From Phaeoceros laevis (Eukaryota; Anthocerotophyta; Anthocerotopsida; Notothyladales), in contig JBNGIQ010008360.1 in the NCBI GenBank assembly GCA_049999765.1, positions 1 through 22,210 on the forward strand: a stretch of DNA of 22,210 nucleotides. Direction: 5' to 3'. The position numbers and the translations under genes were made by a program. Of this stretch, positions 1 to 9,689 are shown piece by piece. The notes below the pieces were generated by a model. It had not been told where the DNA came from and made no database searches. It saw nothing but the letters and a program-made list of their open reading frames with translations. How positions within the stretch are numbered: position 1 is the first letter of the stretch; the number at the start of each line of letters is the position of its first letter.

Positions 1-2
1 CA

Positions 3-524
3 ACATACCTGCAGCCCATTCCAGAAGGCACACTCAGAGATTTGGCTGCAGCAACTCACCAGGCAACCGCGAGGATTCGAGAGTTCCAAGCAGTCTGTGC
101 TTCCACGCATGTCCCGCGCTCCCAGTTCGTTTATTGTGAGGATTTCCTCATTCTCCTCCATGATGCAGATGACTTCTTCCAAACGCTTCTTCTTGCTCCG
201 GAGGAGTTAATCCTTCACGGGCCTCGACAAGGCATACTCTCTCCAACAAGCCCGCTGGACCTTGTTCCGGAAGATGCACCCTCGCATGCTGCCGCCCGCC
301 TAGATCGACTGCGCCGGCCACTGATCACCGCTCAACTTGCGGCGCAACTAGCACACGTCACGCCTCCTCNNNNNNNNNNNNNNNNNNNNNNNNNNNNNNN
401 NNNNNNNNNNNNNNNNNNNNNNNNNNNNNNNNNNNNNNNNNNNNNNNNNNNNNNNNNNNNNNNNNNNNNCTTCAGAGTCCTCCTTTACGCACCACCTCCC
501 AGGGTACTGAGTCAGGCTCCGTAG
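3..524 (+). CDS. Partial open frame of unknown product, interrupted by an assembly gap
   Basis: One frame is open from the left edge of the window to a TAG at 522-524, but 100 undetermined bases at 370-469 interrupt it. The visible part (about 122 residues before the gap) has no methionine start, so the gene or exon begins outside the window. The protein reads as soluble, with acidic and aromatic stretches (YCEDFLILLHDADDFF around positions 129-176) and then an Ala/Arg/Leu-rich helix (about 280-355). I see no signal peptide, membrane span or known motif. The frame on the far side of the gap is only 18 codons long and may not belong to the same exon. It could be a host exon or a retroelement gag fragment; I do not recognise it. 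Confidence 0.35.
   Translation, partial: TYLQPIPEGTLRDLAAATHQATARIREFQAVCASTHVPRSQFVYCEDFLILLHDADDFFQTLLLAPEELILHGPRQGILSPTSPLDLVPEDAPSHAAARLDRLRRPLITAQLAAQLAHVTPPXXXXXXXXXXXXXXXXXXXXXXXXXXXXXXXXXXFRVLLYAPPPRVLSQAP
370..469. other. Assembly gap of 100 N
   Basis: Exactly 100 undetermined bases. This is the usual placeholder for a scaffold gap of unknown true length, so distances and reading frames across it cannot be trusted. Confidence 0.99.
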
Positions 525-820
525 TGTACGTCCCTGGTCTATTTCCAACTATGGCCTCGAACCCTGACATGTTCCACTACACATCTCGAAAAGGGACCCT
601 CTCATCTCCACATGTTCACATATTAGCCTTTCACTGACCACCATTATTTAATTAATTAGATAATTAATTAACTAATAGCAAGTCAACCATTATTGTAAAA
701 GTTTAATCGTTTATTCAAACAAAACAACAAAAAAAACATCTCCAGTATTATTAAAACAACAAGTGGGTCATCACACAATCCTCCACAGCGCTCACGCCCC
801 AGCTGCGCCCCCCGGAATCA
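525..820. other. Non-coding AT-rich spacer before the LINE
   Basis: I see no gene here. At about 648-672 there is an AT-only inverted repeat (TTAATTAATTA, a short centre, then its complement) followed by more A/T-rich sequence and an A-run near 727-738. The stretch could hold the 5' untranslated region or promoter of the retroelement starting near 821, or the insertion boundary. I could not find a target-site duplication. Confidence 0.4.
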
Positions 821-984
821 ATGGACCACAGACGGGAGATCGTCAACTCACAATACGGCGACGATGACGATGAAGATCATGAGGACCAGTTTGGGCAAAC
901 ACTTCAGCGATGGGGAGACAGCCAGCCTCAGACCCGGCCAGATCCACAGCAGCACCTGCTTACGCACATAGGCAACGAAATCAG

Positions 985-1134
985 GTAAGTTCCTACACCA
1001 CCAACTGCAGCAACTCCCCCCCCGTTTTTTCTCTCTGGCAATGGCCAGATCTGGGGACCCAGTTCCATCTTCCACAAATATGCATCAACCGCTCCTGCTA
1101 ACCTAAATGTTCCCGCTCTTAACTACCAGCACAG
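985..1134 (+). other. Putative intron 1 in the LINE first region
   Basis: 150 bases beginning GTAAGT and ending CACAG, with a pyrimidine-rich stretch and a CTAAC branch-point-like sequence about 35 bases before the acceptor. Removing it joins exon 1 (phase 2) to a frame that leads into the coiled coil. Confidence 0.5.
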
Positions 1135-1329
1135 GGGATGGAAACAACTTTAGCATCACGATGTGCAATAGTACGACTATGCCCAACTGGTCACATACGA
1201 TTTTCTGCAAGTCCATCACCTCATAGTGGCCGAGAGTGACAGCCGTTATGACAGTCGTTATGTCACGCAAGAGGACATGCTCCTCAAAATCCAAGACGAG
1301 AATATGCGGCTGCACGTCGAGTTACTAAA

Positions 1330-1469
1330 GGTCAGCAGACTTTGCACCCTGAAATTTGGAGATATAACAACAATGCAGTCTCACAGGGTCCCCCTTTTTA
1401 CCCACATGCTTTCGTCTGCTGCTAACCTCACATACATTCCGAAGGATGCTCACATCTTTGCCTACACAG
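1330..1469 (+). other. Putative intron 2 in the LINE first region
   Basis: 140 bases beginning GTCAGC and ending CTACACAG, with a CTAAC sequence about 45 bases before the acceptor. The length is not a multiple of three. Splicing moves the frame exactly into the coiled-coil frame that starts at 1470 (VLEKTESS), whereas reading through ends at 1540 in unrelated sequence. Confidence 0.6.
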
Positions 1470-2794
1470 GTACTCGAAAAAACGGAAAGCAGCATCCGTG
1501 CGGAGTGGAAGCTCGAAAAGGCCCACCTGCAGAAATGTAATGCACTATTAGAGGAACAGGTTATGGCCCTACAGAACCGCAATACACTGCTGGAAGAGAA
1601 AGTGGCAGCCATGGAGAAGAAGATCCCCAATCCGAGAGCTATTCCAAAACTCCAGGTTAACGTCTCCACCTTGGACAACAACATCACGTTCCTCAGGAGG
1701 GCCATGGAAGATGCCAAGCTCGGGGAAGGCAAGAAAATGCAGCATGCCAACCCTGTAGAACGTGTTGCAATTGCTCAAGGCAGACTGCACACCACTGTGC
1801 ACCAGGATGGCCGGGATCCTAAGAGGAAGCTGTCATATCCTGATGAGTCTCCAGACAAGGTCATGGTGGTGGCCTCTTTAGTCATGGGAGCTCCACAGCC
1901 CATCAGGATGGTCTCCCCTGCACAAGGGATCAGAATAGGAGACAACCATCCCCTGCTATACACTAGCCCAACTAAGCAAGCTCTTCTGGCAGCTAGTAAT
2001 CGAGGCAAGAAAATTTTGGTCGCTTCTTTACCCATCACAGGCCCGTCCAAGCAAGCAGGTAGTCAGCACAGGGAGGAAGGAACTTCGGCAGGGATGGGCC
2101 TGTTTTTGTCACAACACAAGACCTCGCCAAATCAGTTGTGGTTGTCACGAAGGAGAGCAGTGGGCAGCACAAACCTCCACCAACGCCTGCAGAAGTTGAA
2201 TTGTTCAGTGCTAATCTGCGCCGCTTCTTCAATCCCCCTGTCTTTATGTACGCAAGGGAGTAGTTAGACCATTGGCGGGAATGGAATGTACGTGTACAAG
2301 GCTTCTAGGAATACCCCGATGAGATCTGGGGCCACAGAAAAGAGAGTAAAGACCTGTTTTGAAGAGTACTACAAGTACGATGCCAACAAAATTTTTGGAG
2401 TATGGAGGTCGCCTATCTGCAGGGGAAATGGAGAGAAAACAGATATGACACGTTGGTCAACGGATCATACTACAAGTCTACTCGAAGCATTATTGTAAAG
2501 ATCAAAATGATTGCCTTCCGTGATGAATTCATGCAGCTCAATGCAATGGTGCACGCCACAAACAAGAGGATGCAGATCACTGAGGACTTGTCTTATGATG
2601 AGTGGAGGGCTAAGCATGGATTTCCTAGTGATGCACAGTCAGGTGGCTTGCCGCCACCACGCTTATGACAACCATAGTCAAGGGGAGACCAGCCTGCTAC
2701 CACCTGGAGGAATGTCACGTGGGATACCCAACCACGTCAGCAGAGGGGACCTGATAGTACAAACCCACAAAGGATAACTAGGGAGGTACAGGCC

Positions 2795-5700
2795 ATGATA
2801 GTAAGAGGCTACAACAGTACGGGAATGCAAGCCCAGGAAGTACTGCCGGACATAGTTCTCAGCCATACACAGCAAGAAGAGGGGAAACTTACCACATGCA
2901 CTAGAAGAAGTCCGTCTAATACAGCGAGGGAGGCAGGAACCAGCTTAGCAGTCGAACCAGCATACCCAAAACTGCAGCAGTTCACAACACAGCCACCGCC
3001 GGGTCAGGACGAAGGATACCACCATGGACACGCCAATGGGCCAGAGGACACTGCAGGGGGTGGGCATTCTGCACGAAATATAAATCTGGCAGCATGGAAC
3101 TGCAATAGCTACAACAATACAAAGTTTTTAGATGTGACAAGAAGACATCAGAACCTCGACATCATCGGTTTTTTGGAAACAAAGAAGATTGAGCTGGTGG
3201 ACCCCAAAATACCTGGGTGTGTATACTTTGGAGTCGAGGGTTCCACCAAGCACCTGCGGCAGGAGATTCGGAACAGAGCCAGGAGGACAACGACAAGAAC
3301 CACATCAGGATGTATAGGAGGAATTAAAATCCTTGTCAAGCAGGAAATAGCCAGCAAGGTCAAGGTCGTTAAGCAAGGGTCTTACAGACATTTTGTATCC
3401 ATCTCCCTGCAAGGAGACGATATTCAATACACGGTCATATTTGCATACATCCCTCACAAAGCCAGTAAGATCCACGGGAAGAAGGGGGCGGAGGAACTCT
3501 TTGCTGAGCTCAGTCAGCACATTACACACCGAAAGCAAAATGGCCCAGTCTTTCTCCTGGGCGACCTGAATGCAAGGACCAGGGGCTAGCAGCCAAATTA
3601 TGTATCTTCACAACTGTACCCAAGAAGGACAGAGGACCTGGAGGAGGGTGGTCACGAGATACCCGTCATGTTGCTACTTAAGGCCAACGACATCATAATT
3701 GCTAATGGAACATCGATGTTTCAAGATAGCTGGAGAAATACGTTCCACAAAGGAGGGAGGGCCACAACTTTGGATTACCTCTGTTGTACAAGAAGTGATG
3801 CGCGCCATATCAGATCCTTCCAAGTTGCCAAAAGACTGGCAAAATCGGACCACATGCTGCTGAAAATATGCATTGCTATGGATCACCACAGGGACCCCAT
3901 CCAGAAAAGACCAAGGCTCACAAAGCTCACGGCCAAGACGATAACAATCCTACCTAATAGAGAAGAGAAACTGGCAGAGGAAGTTGATGACCTTATGAAG
4001 CAGTTTGGAGGCAAAAGGAAGCTTTGGGAAAAAGCATCTAAAAAAGTGGCAGCACAAATGCAACGGGAGCTTATCAAGTCGGCCAGGAGGCATAGGACAA
4101 AACCCAAACGAGCTAACAATAGAGAGGCAGTGCTACCTCCCTGGTACAGCAGATCGTGTCAACAGCTCAGAGAACGCATACAACAACTCCTTGATAAAGG
4201 AGAGGAAGGGTTGCCATTGTACAAAGCGCTGCAAAGGAAGCACAGGCATCTCTGTCGAGCCAAGCGCAGGTCATTCCAACATAAGCGTGATGCAGCTGTC
4301 ATGGAGCTCCTGCAAAGAAAACCCAAGGGGTTTTGGAACATTGTCAGGTCAACAAGGCCCCAGATGGCCATAACCGACCTGGCTGTATGGCGCAGCTATG
4401 GAGAACATTTGTACAACTCCATTCAGCCTCAGCACAAAATTGCAAGTAGAATGAGAGAACACGACGGGGTGAAGTATTTTAACAGTGACCTGGTGGAGGA
4501 GGCCATTAGAAGCCTCAAATGCGGGAAGTCTGGGGACGAAGAAGGTCTTACTGCTGAAGTCATGAAGATACTGCAGAATACAGCCTTGGTGGAAGTGTTG
4601 CAGAAGTTATTTAACAAAATAGTAGAAGAGGGTCAGCTCCCACCGGCATGGGGTAGTAGCATTTCGGTCCCCCTGCACAAGAGAGGGGACACACTTGTCG
4701 CGGACAATTACAGGACTATCATGATCAACAGTATCTTTCACAAGATTATGTCCAAGTGCATGGAATTCAAGCTCCGAAGGCTGAAGTTGCAGAAGCCCAA
4801 CACAATGCAGGCAGGGTTTAGGAGGAATTTCAGATGTACAGATCACATCTTCTTACTGCGTACGATAGTGGAAGCTATGAAACTAAAAAACAGAACATTA
4901 CATTGCTGCTTCATCGACTTCTCTGAGGCGTTCGACACCATTCCAAGATCACTATTATGGAACACACTAGATGACCTGAAGGTACCAGCAGGGATGATCA
5001 GGGCAATACAAGTCCTTTATCAAACGAACCTTGTGAAGATACAAGTCCATGACCTGTTCACAACAAGTTTCCCGTCAATAGTTGGGGTCAAACAGGGCTG
5101 TCCCCTCAGCCCTTTACTCTTCTGTCTCTATATCCAAGACCTGCAAGACAGACTAGATAAGGACCCTCAGTGCAAGCCATTCAATGGACTGGAGCTCACA
5201 TAGATCAGCTGTTTGATGTTTGCGGATGATATCGTGTTGATATCAACTAGGAAGACAGGGATGCAGCGGCAGTTGGATATCCTGCACCAATTTTGCAAGG
5301 AAAAATATTTAACAGTCAGTATGCAGAAGACCAAATCTATGTCATTTGCCTGCCCAACAGCCAGGATAGATAAATGGATACCCTTTATGTATGGAGACAC
5401 CCCTATAGAGCAAACAGATCACTACACATACCTTGGGGTCAAGTTCTACACAAATGGGCCTTTTACAGATGCCAGGAAAGACAAGTTACAAAAGGCAACA
5501 GCTATGATGTGGGCGCTGCAAGGTCTGCTGGTGGACAAATTCATATCTAACACATCTGTAGTCATGCGAGTCTGGAAAGCCTGTGTGGTGACAAAAGCAT
5601 TGTATGGTGTCGAAATCTGGGGACCAGGTTGCAAGAACAAGCACTGGGAGGACTTGAACCGACTGCAGATGATGTTCTTCAGGCAACACTTGGGAGTCAG

Positions 5701-6420
5701 GCAGCAGACCTGCTCCGCCACCATCCTAGCAGAATTAGGGGAGTTCCCTCTTGAAATCGAAGCTCTGAGAAGAACCGCAAGGTACCAGCTCAGAATTCTC
5801 GAACTCAAACCCCACAGGTTACCTCGTCAAGCAGCAGTTCTTGCCATTCAGACCCAATGGGATGAGCGTAAAGGGTGGATGCAGGAAGTACAAGACTGGA
5901 TGCAAAGGTGGGGGATCACCGGGGACCGCCTAGCCATGGAAGGAACACAAGTTTTTGAGGACGGATCTATCCAGAGAGCCTTCTTGACCACAACTTGGGA
6001 CCCAGCAGTAATGACTCCGGACATGGCTTTTTACAGGGCAAACATGCGATCAGGCCCGAATATGCTCGAGCTCACTACCTCACAGGGGTCTTCCCGAGAA
6101 AGCAACTGATCCACCTGGCCCGCCTGAGATTGAGAGCACATTCACTGAGAGTTGTCTCAGACAAGGGCTGGCTGAGAAGGGAGGATAGGACTTGCATACC
6201 CTGCATGACGGGGGAGGTAGATGATGAATGGCATTTGCTATTCTCGTGTCCAGTTTTTTCTGATATCCGCGCCAAGTACCAAGCTACCATCGGAACGACC
6301 ACAACCGTGCTCTAGTTCATGACACATAGGGATCAGAGGAAGGTTGTTCAGCTAGTAAGCCAGATGCTTGATAGGCTAAAACAAATCCAGAAGGAAGCCG
6401 CGCAAACACAAAATAGCTAG
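2795..6420 (+). pseudogene. LINE ORF2: APE endonuclease, reverse transcriptase, C-terminal CCHC
   Basis: Encodes the enzyme that nicks target DNA and copies the element RNA into the nick. Endonuclease landmarks in order: WNCN (3095-3106), LETKK with catalytic Glu (from 3173), YIPHKAS, GDLNAR (from 3560), LDYL, and SDH (3845-3853). RT landmarks: HKRGD...NYRTI, DFSEAFD (motif A), QGCPLSPLLF (motif B), FADD (motif C, 5219-5230) and YLGV. The C-terminus has CX2C...HX4C starting at 6193. TAG codons at 3587, 5201 and 6313 interrupt it, and about one base is missing near 6048-6058. The frame ends naturally at TAG 6418-6420. All catalytic motifs survive, so decay looks recent to moderate. The frame is already open from 2678, so the ATG at 2795 is only a candidate start. 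Confidence 0.92.
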
Positions 6421-7729
6421 AGTTTATAGAGGGCCGGCTAATCACTCGGGTAAGCAAGGCGTATTTCTTTCATTCTTATTACGGTATACGAAAATAACCT
6501 TAACAAAAACCACACTCTACCGAGAGTTCTGGCCCGTAAAACCCAACTTACATTCCACGCACGAATATGGGACAACGGTTAAATCCTTAAGATAAAAAGT
6601 CGTGGCAACAGTAAAACCCCTTTCAACCAAGTTACTGCCAGCTAATGAAAACAGGAGCCACCTGGCTCTCGTCTTCATTAGTGCACATCAAGTGGCAGCG
6701 CGCCCGATCCCCATCGTGGAGTCAACACGGCGTGAACCTCCCCTACTACTACTATTACTGGCACCATCCATGGACAAACGTATGTTGTAAGAAGGTTGCA
6801 GCATTCAAGTATGTCCAGGCCAACTTGAGCAGAGTTGAGCACGGGTTCAGGAACCTAGCTTAAATGCTTTCAGAAAAAATTGCACAAAAGAAGGTAACTT
6901 GTTCACCGGTTGTGGTGCATTTATAAGGTAGCGGGGTTTGGACATCATGTGTAGGACCGATCACAATGTCCTTATCTCAGGTCTAACTACTCTAAATCTG
7001 ACAAAGCTTTGTGATCAGGACACTGCTGCATGAAAAGAACTTTCAAGCATGTGAGTGTTTGGATGGTTTGAGGCAAAAAAAATGATGGTTGACCACATCA
7101 TGACATTTATTTGTGCAAGGCATGTTGTCAAGTAGGGATAAACCTGTCTCCCTTGACAGCAGCCATAAGATCATGCAGGCACTTGCTGGGTGAGGGCAAG
7201 TCTCCAGCTCCCCTTGATCACTATCAAAGAGCCTTCCTTGACCAAGTTTCTAGTGGTCTATTGGTAGACCTGGCCTCTACAAAACCTTGTACTTCAAACC
7301 TTGTGCATTCACGCTCGCAGTATGCACAATCAGCAAAGTAAGGACGCATACGTAGCACTAGAGCAAACCTGACCTTCCTTTTTTTGTTGCGATATATGTT
7401 TATATTTCAAGCAACCGAAGCAGTAACCATTACTCGTATCGGGAACCTTAGCTGTGATGAACCCACTTTTGTGACAACCCATGGCTGGGACATGCCACTA
7501 CCTTACCCTAATTTTTGGAAAAATCGGACATTCCTAACCTCCACGATTAGTTACCCCAACTTACCCATCTAAATGGCGGGCAAGGGCATTTATTCCTTTA
7601 GAAGCCGCCACATAAAGTACTTTGGCCCAAGAACCCCGCACCGAGATGTCACTGCCATACTTCGGCCCGAAAAACTCACACCGAGAAACCCACACACTGC
7701 CTCCGGAAGATTTTTGGGCATTTCTACAA
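6421..7729. other. Stretch without recognisable genes; probable LINE 3' region on the left
   Basis: The left part probably holds the LINE 3' untranslated region. Short open frames occur on both strands, but none shows a domain, composition or splice context that I would defend. A CTA microsatellite at 6743-6758 is listed separately. Confidence 0.4.
6743..6758. repeat. Short (CTA)n microsatellite
   Basis: CTACTACTACTATTAC, about five units with one change. Several LINE clades end in short microsatellite tails instead of poly-A, so this could mark the LINE 3' end about 320 bases after the ORF2 stop. That is inference, as no target-site duplication was found. Confidence 0.5.
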
Positions 7730-7730
7730 C

Positions 7731-7795
7731 TAGCAGGGTCGAATCCGGGTCACCCCATTGGGAGACCTGTGCCTTAATCGCTAGACCATGTCCTA
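7731..7795 (-). repeat. tRNA-like block, probable tRNA-derived SINE head
   Basis: Read on the minus strand, this begins near GGACATGGTCTAGC, with TGGTCTAGCGATTAAGGC resembling a tRNA D-arm and RNA polymerase III A box (7771-7788). It continues through an imperfect GGTCTCCC/GGGTGACC hairpin and ends in ATTCGACCC, resembling the B box (about 7735-7743). The acceptor and T stems do not pair properly, so it is not a working tRNA gene. Known tRNA-derived SINEs have exactly such a head followed by an unrelated body, which here would lie towards lower coordinates (about 7400-7730). The body boundary is not visible. Confidence 0.5.
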
Positions 7796-8479
7796 GTGGA
7801 CAAACGGGACCTTCCTTGAGTGGTCACTGTTGATGGTGGTCTTCAATCTTCTACTGCTAGGCCCATTCTCTAATTTGGGGTGCAATCAAGAGACATTGTG
7901 GTTGGACCAGACCCAGCCTTCTTGATTAGTCTCGACATCATAGCAAAGAGAGTTATCGTCTGTGAAAAATTCTTTGTCACACCCGGGCCTTTCCTTTTCT
8001 AGGTATGTGAATTTCCTTTTGAAAGTTGTGTCCGTTTTTCTTGGATCACCCTTGATGTGGTGCTCGTGGGGTCCGTGTTGCCTGATAAACTGTTCTCTCG
8101 CTACCACTGAAATGTGTTGAAGCTGACATTCCAGGCACGCAGCACTCCATGAGGCCCGTGCGACATCTCAAGGCTGAATTGGCTCCTTCCACAGAGCTTC
8201 TCCTTTGCTTCTCCCGTGACCGAGAGAATGAAGGTACTCTCAGGCAATGTCAAGTACGTGGCTCCTAGAAGGGGTCCACAAATTTCTCTGTGTAGCTATT
8301 GAATAGAAGTATCTTGATGTGTTTTCCCATAAATGCGCAATGGGAGTTGATTTAGTTCTTTGGAAGACCATCATAATACAGATCACCTTTCATCGTGGAT
8401 TGTACGGTTGGTACGTTATATGACAGGCCAAGTATTAAGTGGTGACTAATAAGCATATTGGTGTAACAAGTGACCATAT
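7796..8479. other. Stretch without recognisable genes
   Basis: No convincing coding frame, RNA gene or repeat was seen between the tRNA-like block and the left end of the TIR element. A minus-strand frame at 7886-8107 has no recognisable features. Confidence 0.4.
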
Positions 8480-8507
8480 TAGAGTAGAAGGGCCGGTCCC
8501 GGTACGT
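8480..8507 (+). repeat. Left terminal inverted repeat of copy A
   Basis: A perfect 28-base match to the reverse complement of 9662-9689. Contains GGGCCGGTCCCGGTACGT at its inner side. Confidence 0.85.
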
Positions 8508-9108
8508 TAAGGACTGAAATGTCTAGTTTATTCATTCCTGGTTCAAAAAATCTGGCAGTTGGGGTATGGGGTTGTATCCTGCCGGGGAGCTTATTTTTCT
8601 GGTTTTTTTCTGATTTGAACATAATATGAAGAAGTTATTTGTTAGAAACGGAATTGTCATCAAAACGTGCTAGTCTCCGGTACGATCGGCCTGTTTTGGG
8701 TCCTGTCCCCGGTATTCATACGCCTAAACTGGTCGTCTCTCCGGTACAGCCCTGACTTATGCGTCGGTGCCGGTAGCCACGGGCGCCATGCCGATTTCAT
8801 CGATCGCCACTCCACCATCGCCTCTTATGGTCCACACACTGCACAAACACGAACGGCATCAGGCTTGGCTCAAGTACTGCACTCAATTGCAGCTGTCTTG
8901 TGCAAATCGGCTCTCACCAGTCTGTTCGACGCATCTCCTTCACCTTTTCAATTGCACGACGCCGACTCTGAGCCTAGGCCCCCTTCTCTGGATCGTTGTC
9001 ACACTTGAGGACGGGATGCAGCTTCTCCATGAGGGCCAACCTAGTTGGGTTCCGATCTTCTCCCATAGCTGGCCAAAGGATGACTCGCATCTGTTTCTCT
9101 TCTTTCAG

Positions 9109-9435
9109 CTAGCGGGCATTCGTCAGCTTCACCTCCACTCGGTTTGGCCTGGGCCACGGTGCTTCTTCAAAAGCTGCTGCTGCATCCCCTTGTGCTTCCT
9201 CCACCAACATGCATATGGCTCCGCCATCTGCACCCTCCAGCAACGTCCAGACCAATCCCTGTTCCGCACCTTGTGCATCTGCAATTTCAGTCTCCAGGTG
9301 GTCACGTTGGGGCTGTCCATCCATCCACGCCCAATGCTCGGCCACCTGTTCCTGTTCCACAATGTATGCAGCCTCCTCTGCTGCCTGTTCCAGGATTCCA
9401 GCACCTGCCTCGTCCAGGTTTGTGCCATCTCCCAC
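9109..9435 (-). CDS. Possible acidic protein inside TIR copy A
   Basis: A minus-strand frame of 108 residues from a candidate start at 9435; the frame stays open upstream to about 9490 without another ATG. It is rich in Glu, Ala, Gln and Asp (AAEEAA, VEQEQVAEHW, DAAAAFEEA), with helix-forming spacing and no Cys cluster or membrane span. The plus strand also has long frames here, but they are the Leu/Cys/His/Pro-rich pattern expected opposite an acidic Ala/Glu frame. I do not recognise the protein. It could be the last exon of a transposon gene or a captured host fragment. No splice structure was established. Confidence 0.3.
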   Translation of the reverse strand: MGDGTNLDEAGAGILEQAAEEAAYIVEQEQVAEHWAWMDGQPQRDHLETEIADAQGAEQGLVWTLLEGADGGAICMLVEEAQGDAAAAFEEAPWPRPNRVEVKLTNAR

Positions 9436-9661
9436 AACTTCCTCATGCTCTGCACCTGCATGTTCTAGGCTTCCAGCACACCCTACACCCTATTCCGTGG
9501 GCATTCCCCTAAAACTAGCGGCACCTGATCCATTGGGCGGGAAAGAATATCCAGAAACGTCCAGTGTCCGAGACTTTTGTAAACAGGAACTCGTAAGAAA
9601 CGCTAAAATCGCACCCGATTCTACCGGAAACTGGTTCACGGGTCGGTTACCGGAGGGGGGC

Positions 9662-9689
9662 ACGTACCGGGACCGGCCCTTCTACTCTA
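9662..9689 (-). repeat. Right terminal inverted repeat of copy A
   Basis: A perfect 28-base reverse complement of the left end; outer side reads ...CTTCTACTCTA. Confidence 0.85.

Larger units (their letters stand above)
821..2677 (+). pseudogene. LINE first open region (ORF1-like), coiled coil, with two apparent introns
   Basis: The ATG at 821 begins an acidic N-terminus that runs into an exact donor, AG|GTAAGT, at 984/985. Exon 2 fits best from 1135 (after CACAG) to 1329, and exon 3 from 1470 (after CTACACAG). With those junctions the frame continues, and exons 2 and 3 form one uninterrupted heptad-like coiled coil, including LEEQVMALQNRNTLLEEKV. The frame shifts by about one base between 2050 and 2100 and then continues to 2666-2677. 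Premature stops: TAG at 1151, 1169, 2261 and 2306; TGA at 2360. A TGA at 2666 and a TAG at 2675 are either the native end or further lesions. LINE ORF1 proteins usually bind RNA and form multimers through coiled coils. That role is inferred here, because I see no RRM or zinc knuckle. Confidence 0.6.
821..6420 (+). mobile_element. Decayed LINE (non-LTR retrotransposon), coding span
   Basis: The coding span of a non-LTR retrotransposon. A coiled-coil first region (821-2677) is followed by a second region with APE endonuclease, reverse transcriptase and a C-terminal CCHC motif (2795-6420). Nearly the whole of 2102 to about 6045 lies in one reading frame, broken only by in-frame TAG and TGA codons; about one base is then lost near 6050 and the frame runs on to 6420. 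No long terminal repeats are visible. The untranslated ends are not resolved: the 5' end probably lies in 525-820 and the 3' end somewhere between 6421 and about 6760. Endonuclease and RT type exclude an LTR element. The clade (CR1/Jockey/I-like or another, rather than typical plant L1) is not established. Confidence 0.9.
8480..9689. mobile_element. TIR DNA transposon, copy A (about 1.2 kb)
   Basis: The 28 bases at 8480-8507 are an exact reverse complement of 9662-9689, outer sequence TAGAGTAGAAGGGCCGG. Inside the ends, CCGGTA occurs five times on the left (8499, 8677, 8709, 8741, 8770), and the reverse form TACCGG three times on the right (9622, 9648, 9665). Such inward-pointing subterminal motifs are typical transposase-binding sites in several DNA-transposon superfamilies. 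TA sits at both outer ends, so either TA is the target duplication and the element is 8482-9687, or the TIR starts at T. I saw no transposase domain, so this copy is probably non-autonomous. The superfamily is unassigned. Confidence 0.8.

Noticed and set aside
2050-2075. A third small intron in the LINE first region, to explain the frame change near 2060
   Set aside because: The only GT...AG pair that fits is about 15 bases long, too short to splice; a one-base indel is simpler.
7731-7795. Functional tRNA gene on the minus strand
   Set aside because: The acceptor and T stems do not pair and the anticodon arm is imperfect, so it is a tRNA-derived relic at best.
8767-9512. Long plus-strand frames inside TIR copy A (up to 233 codons)
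   Set aside because: Rich in Leu, Cys, His and Pro without any domain; this is the pattern expected opposite an acidic Ala/Glu-rich frame on the minus strand.
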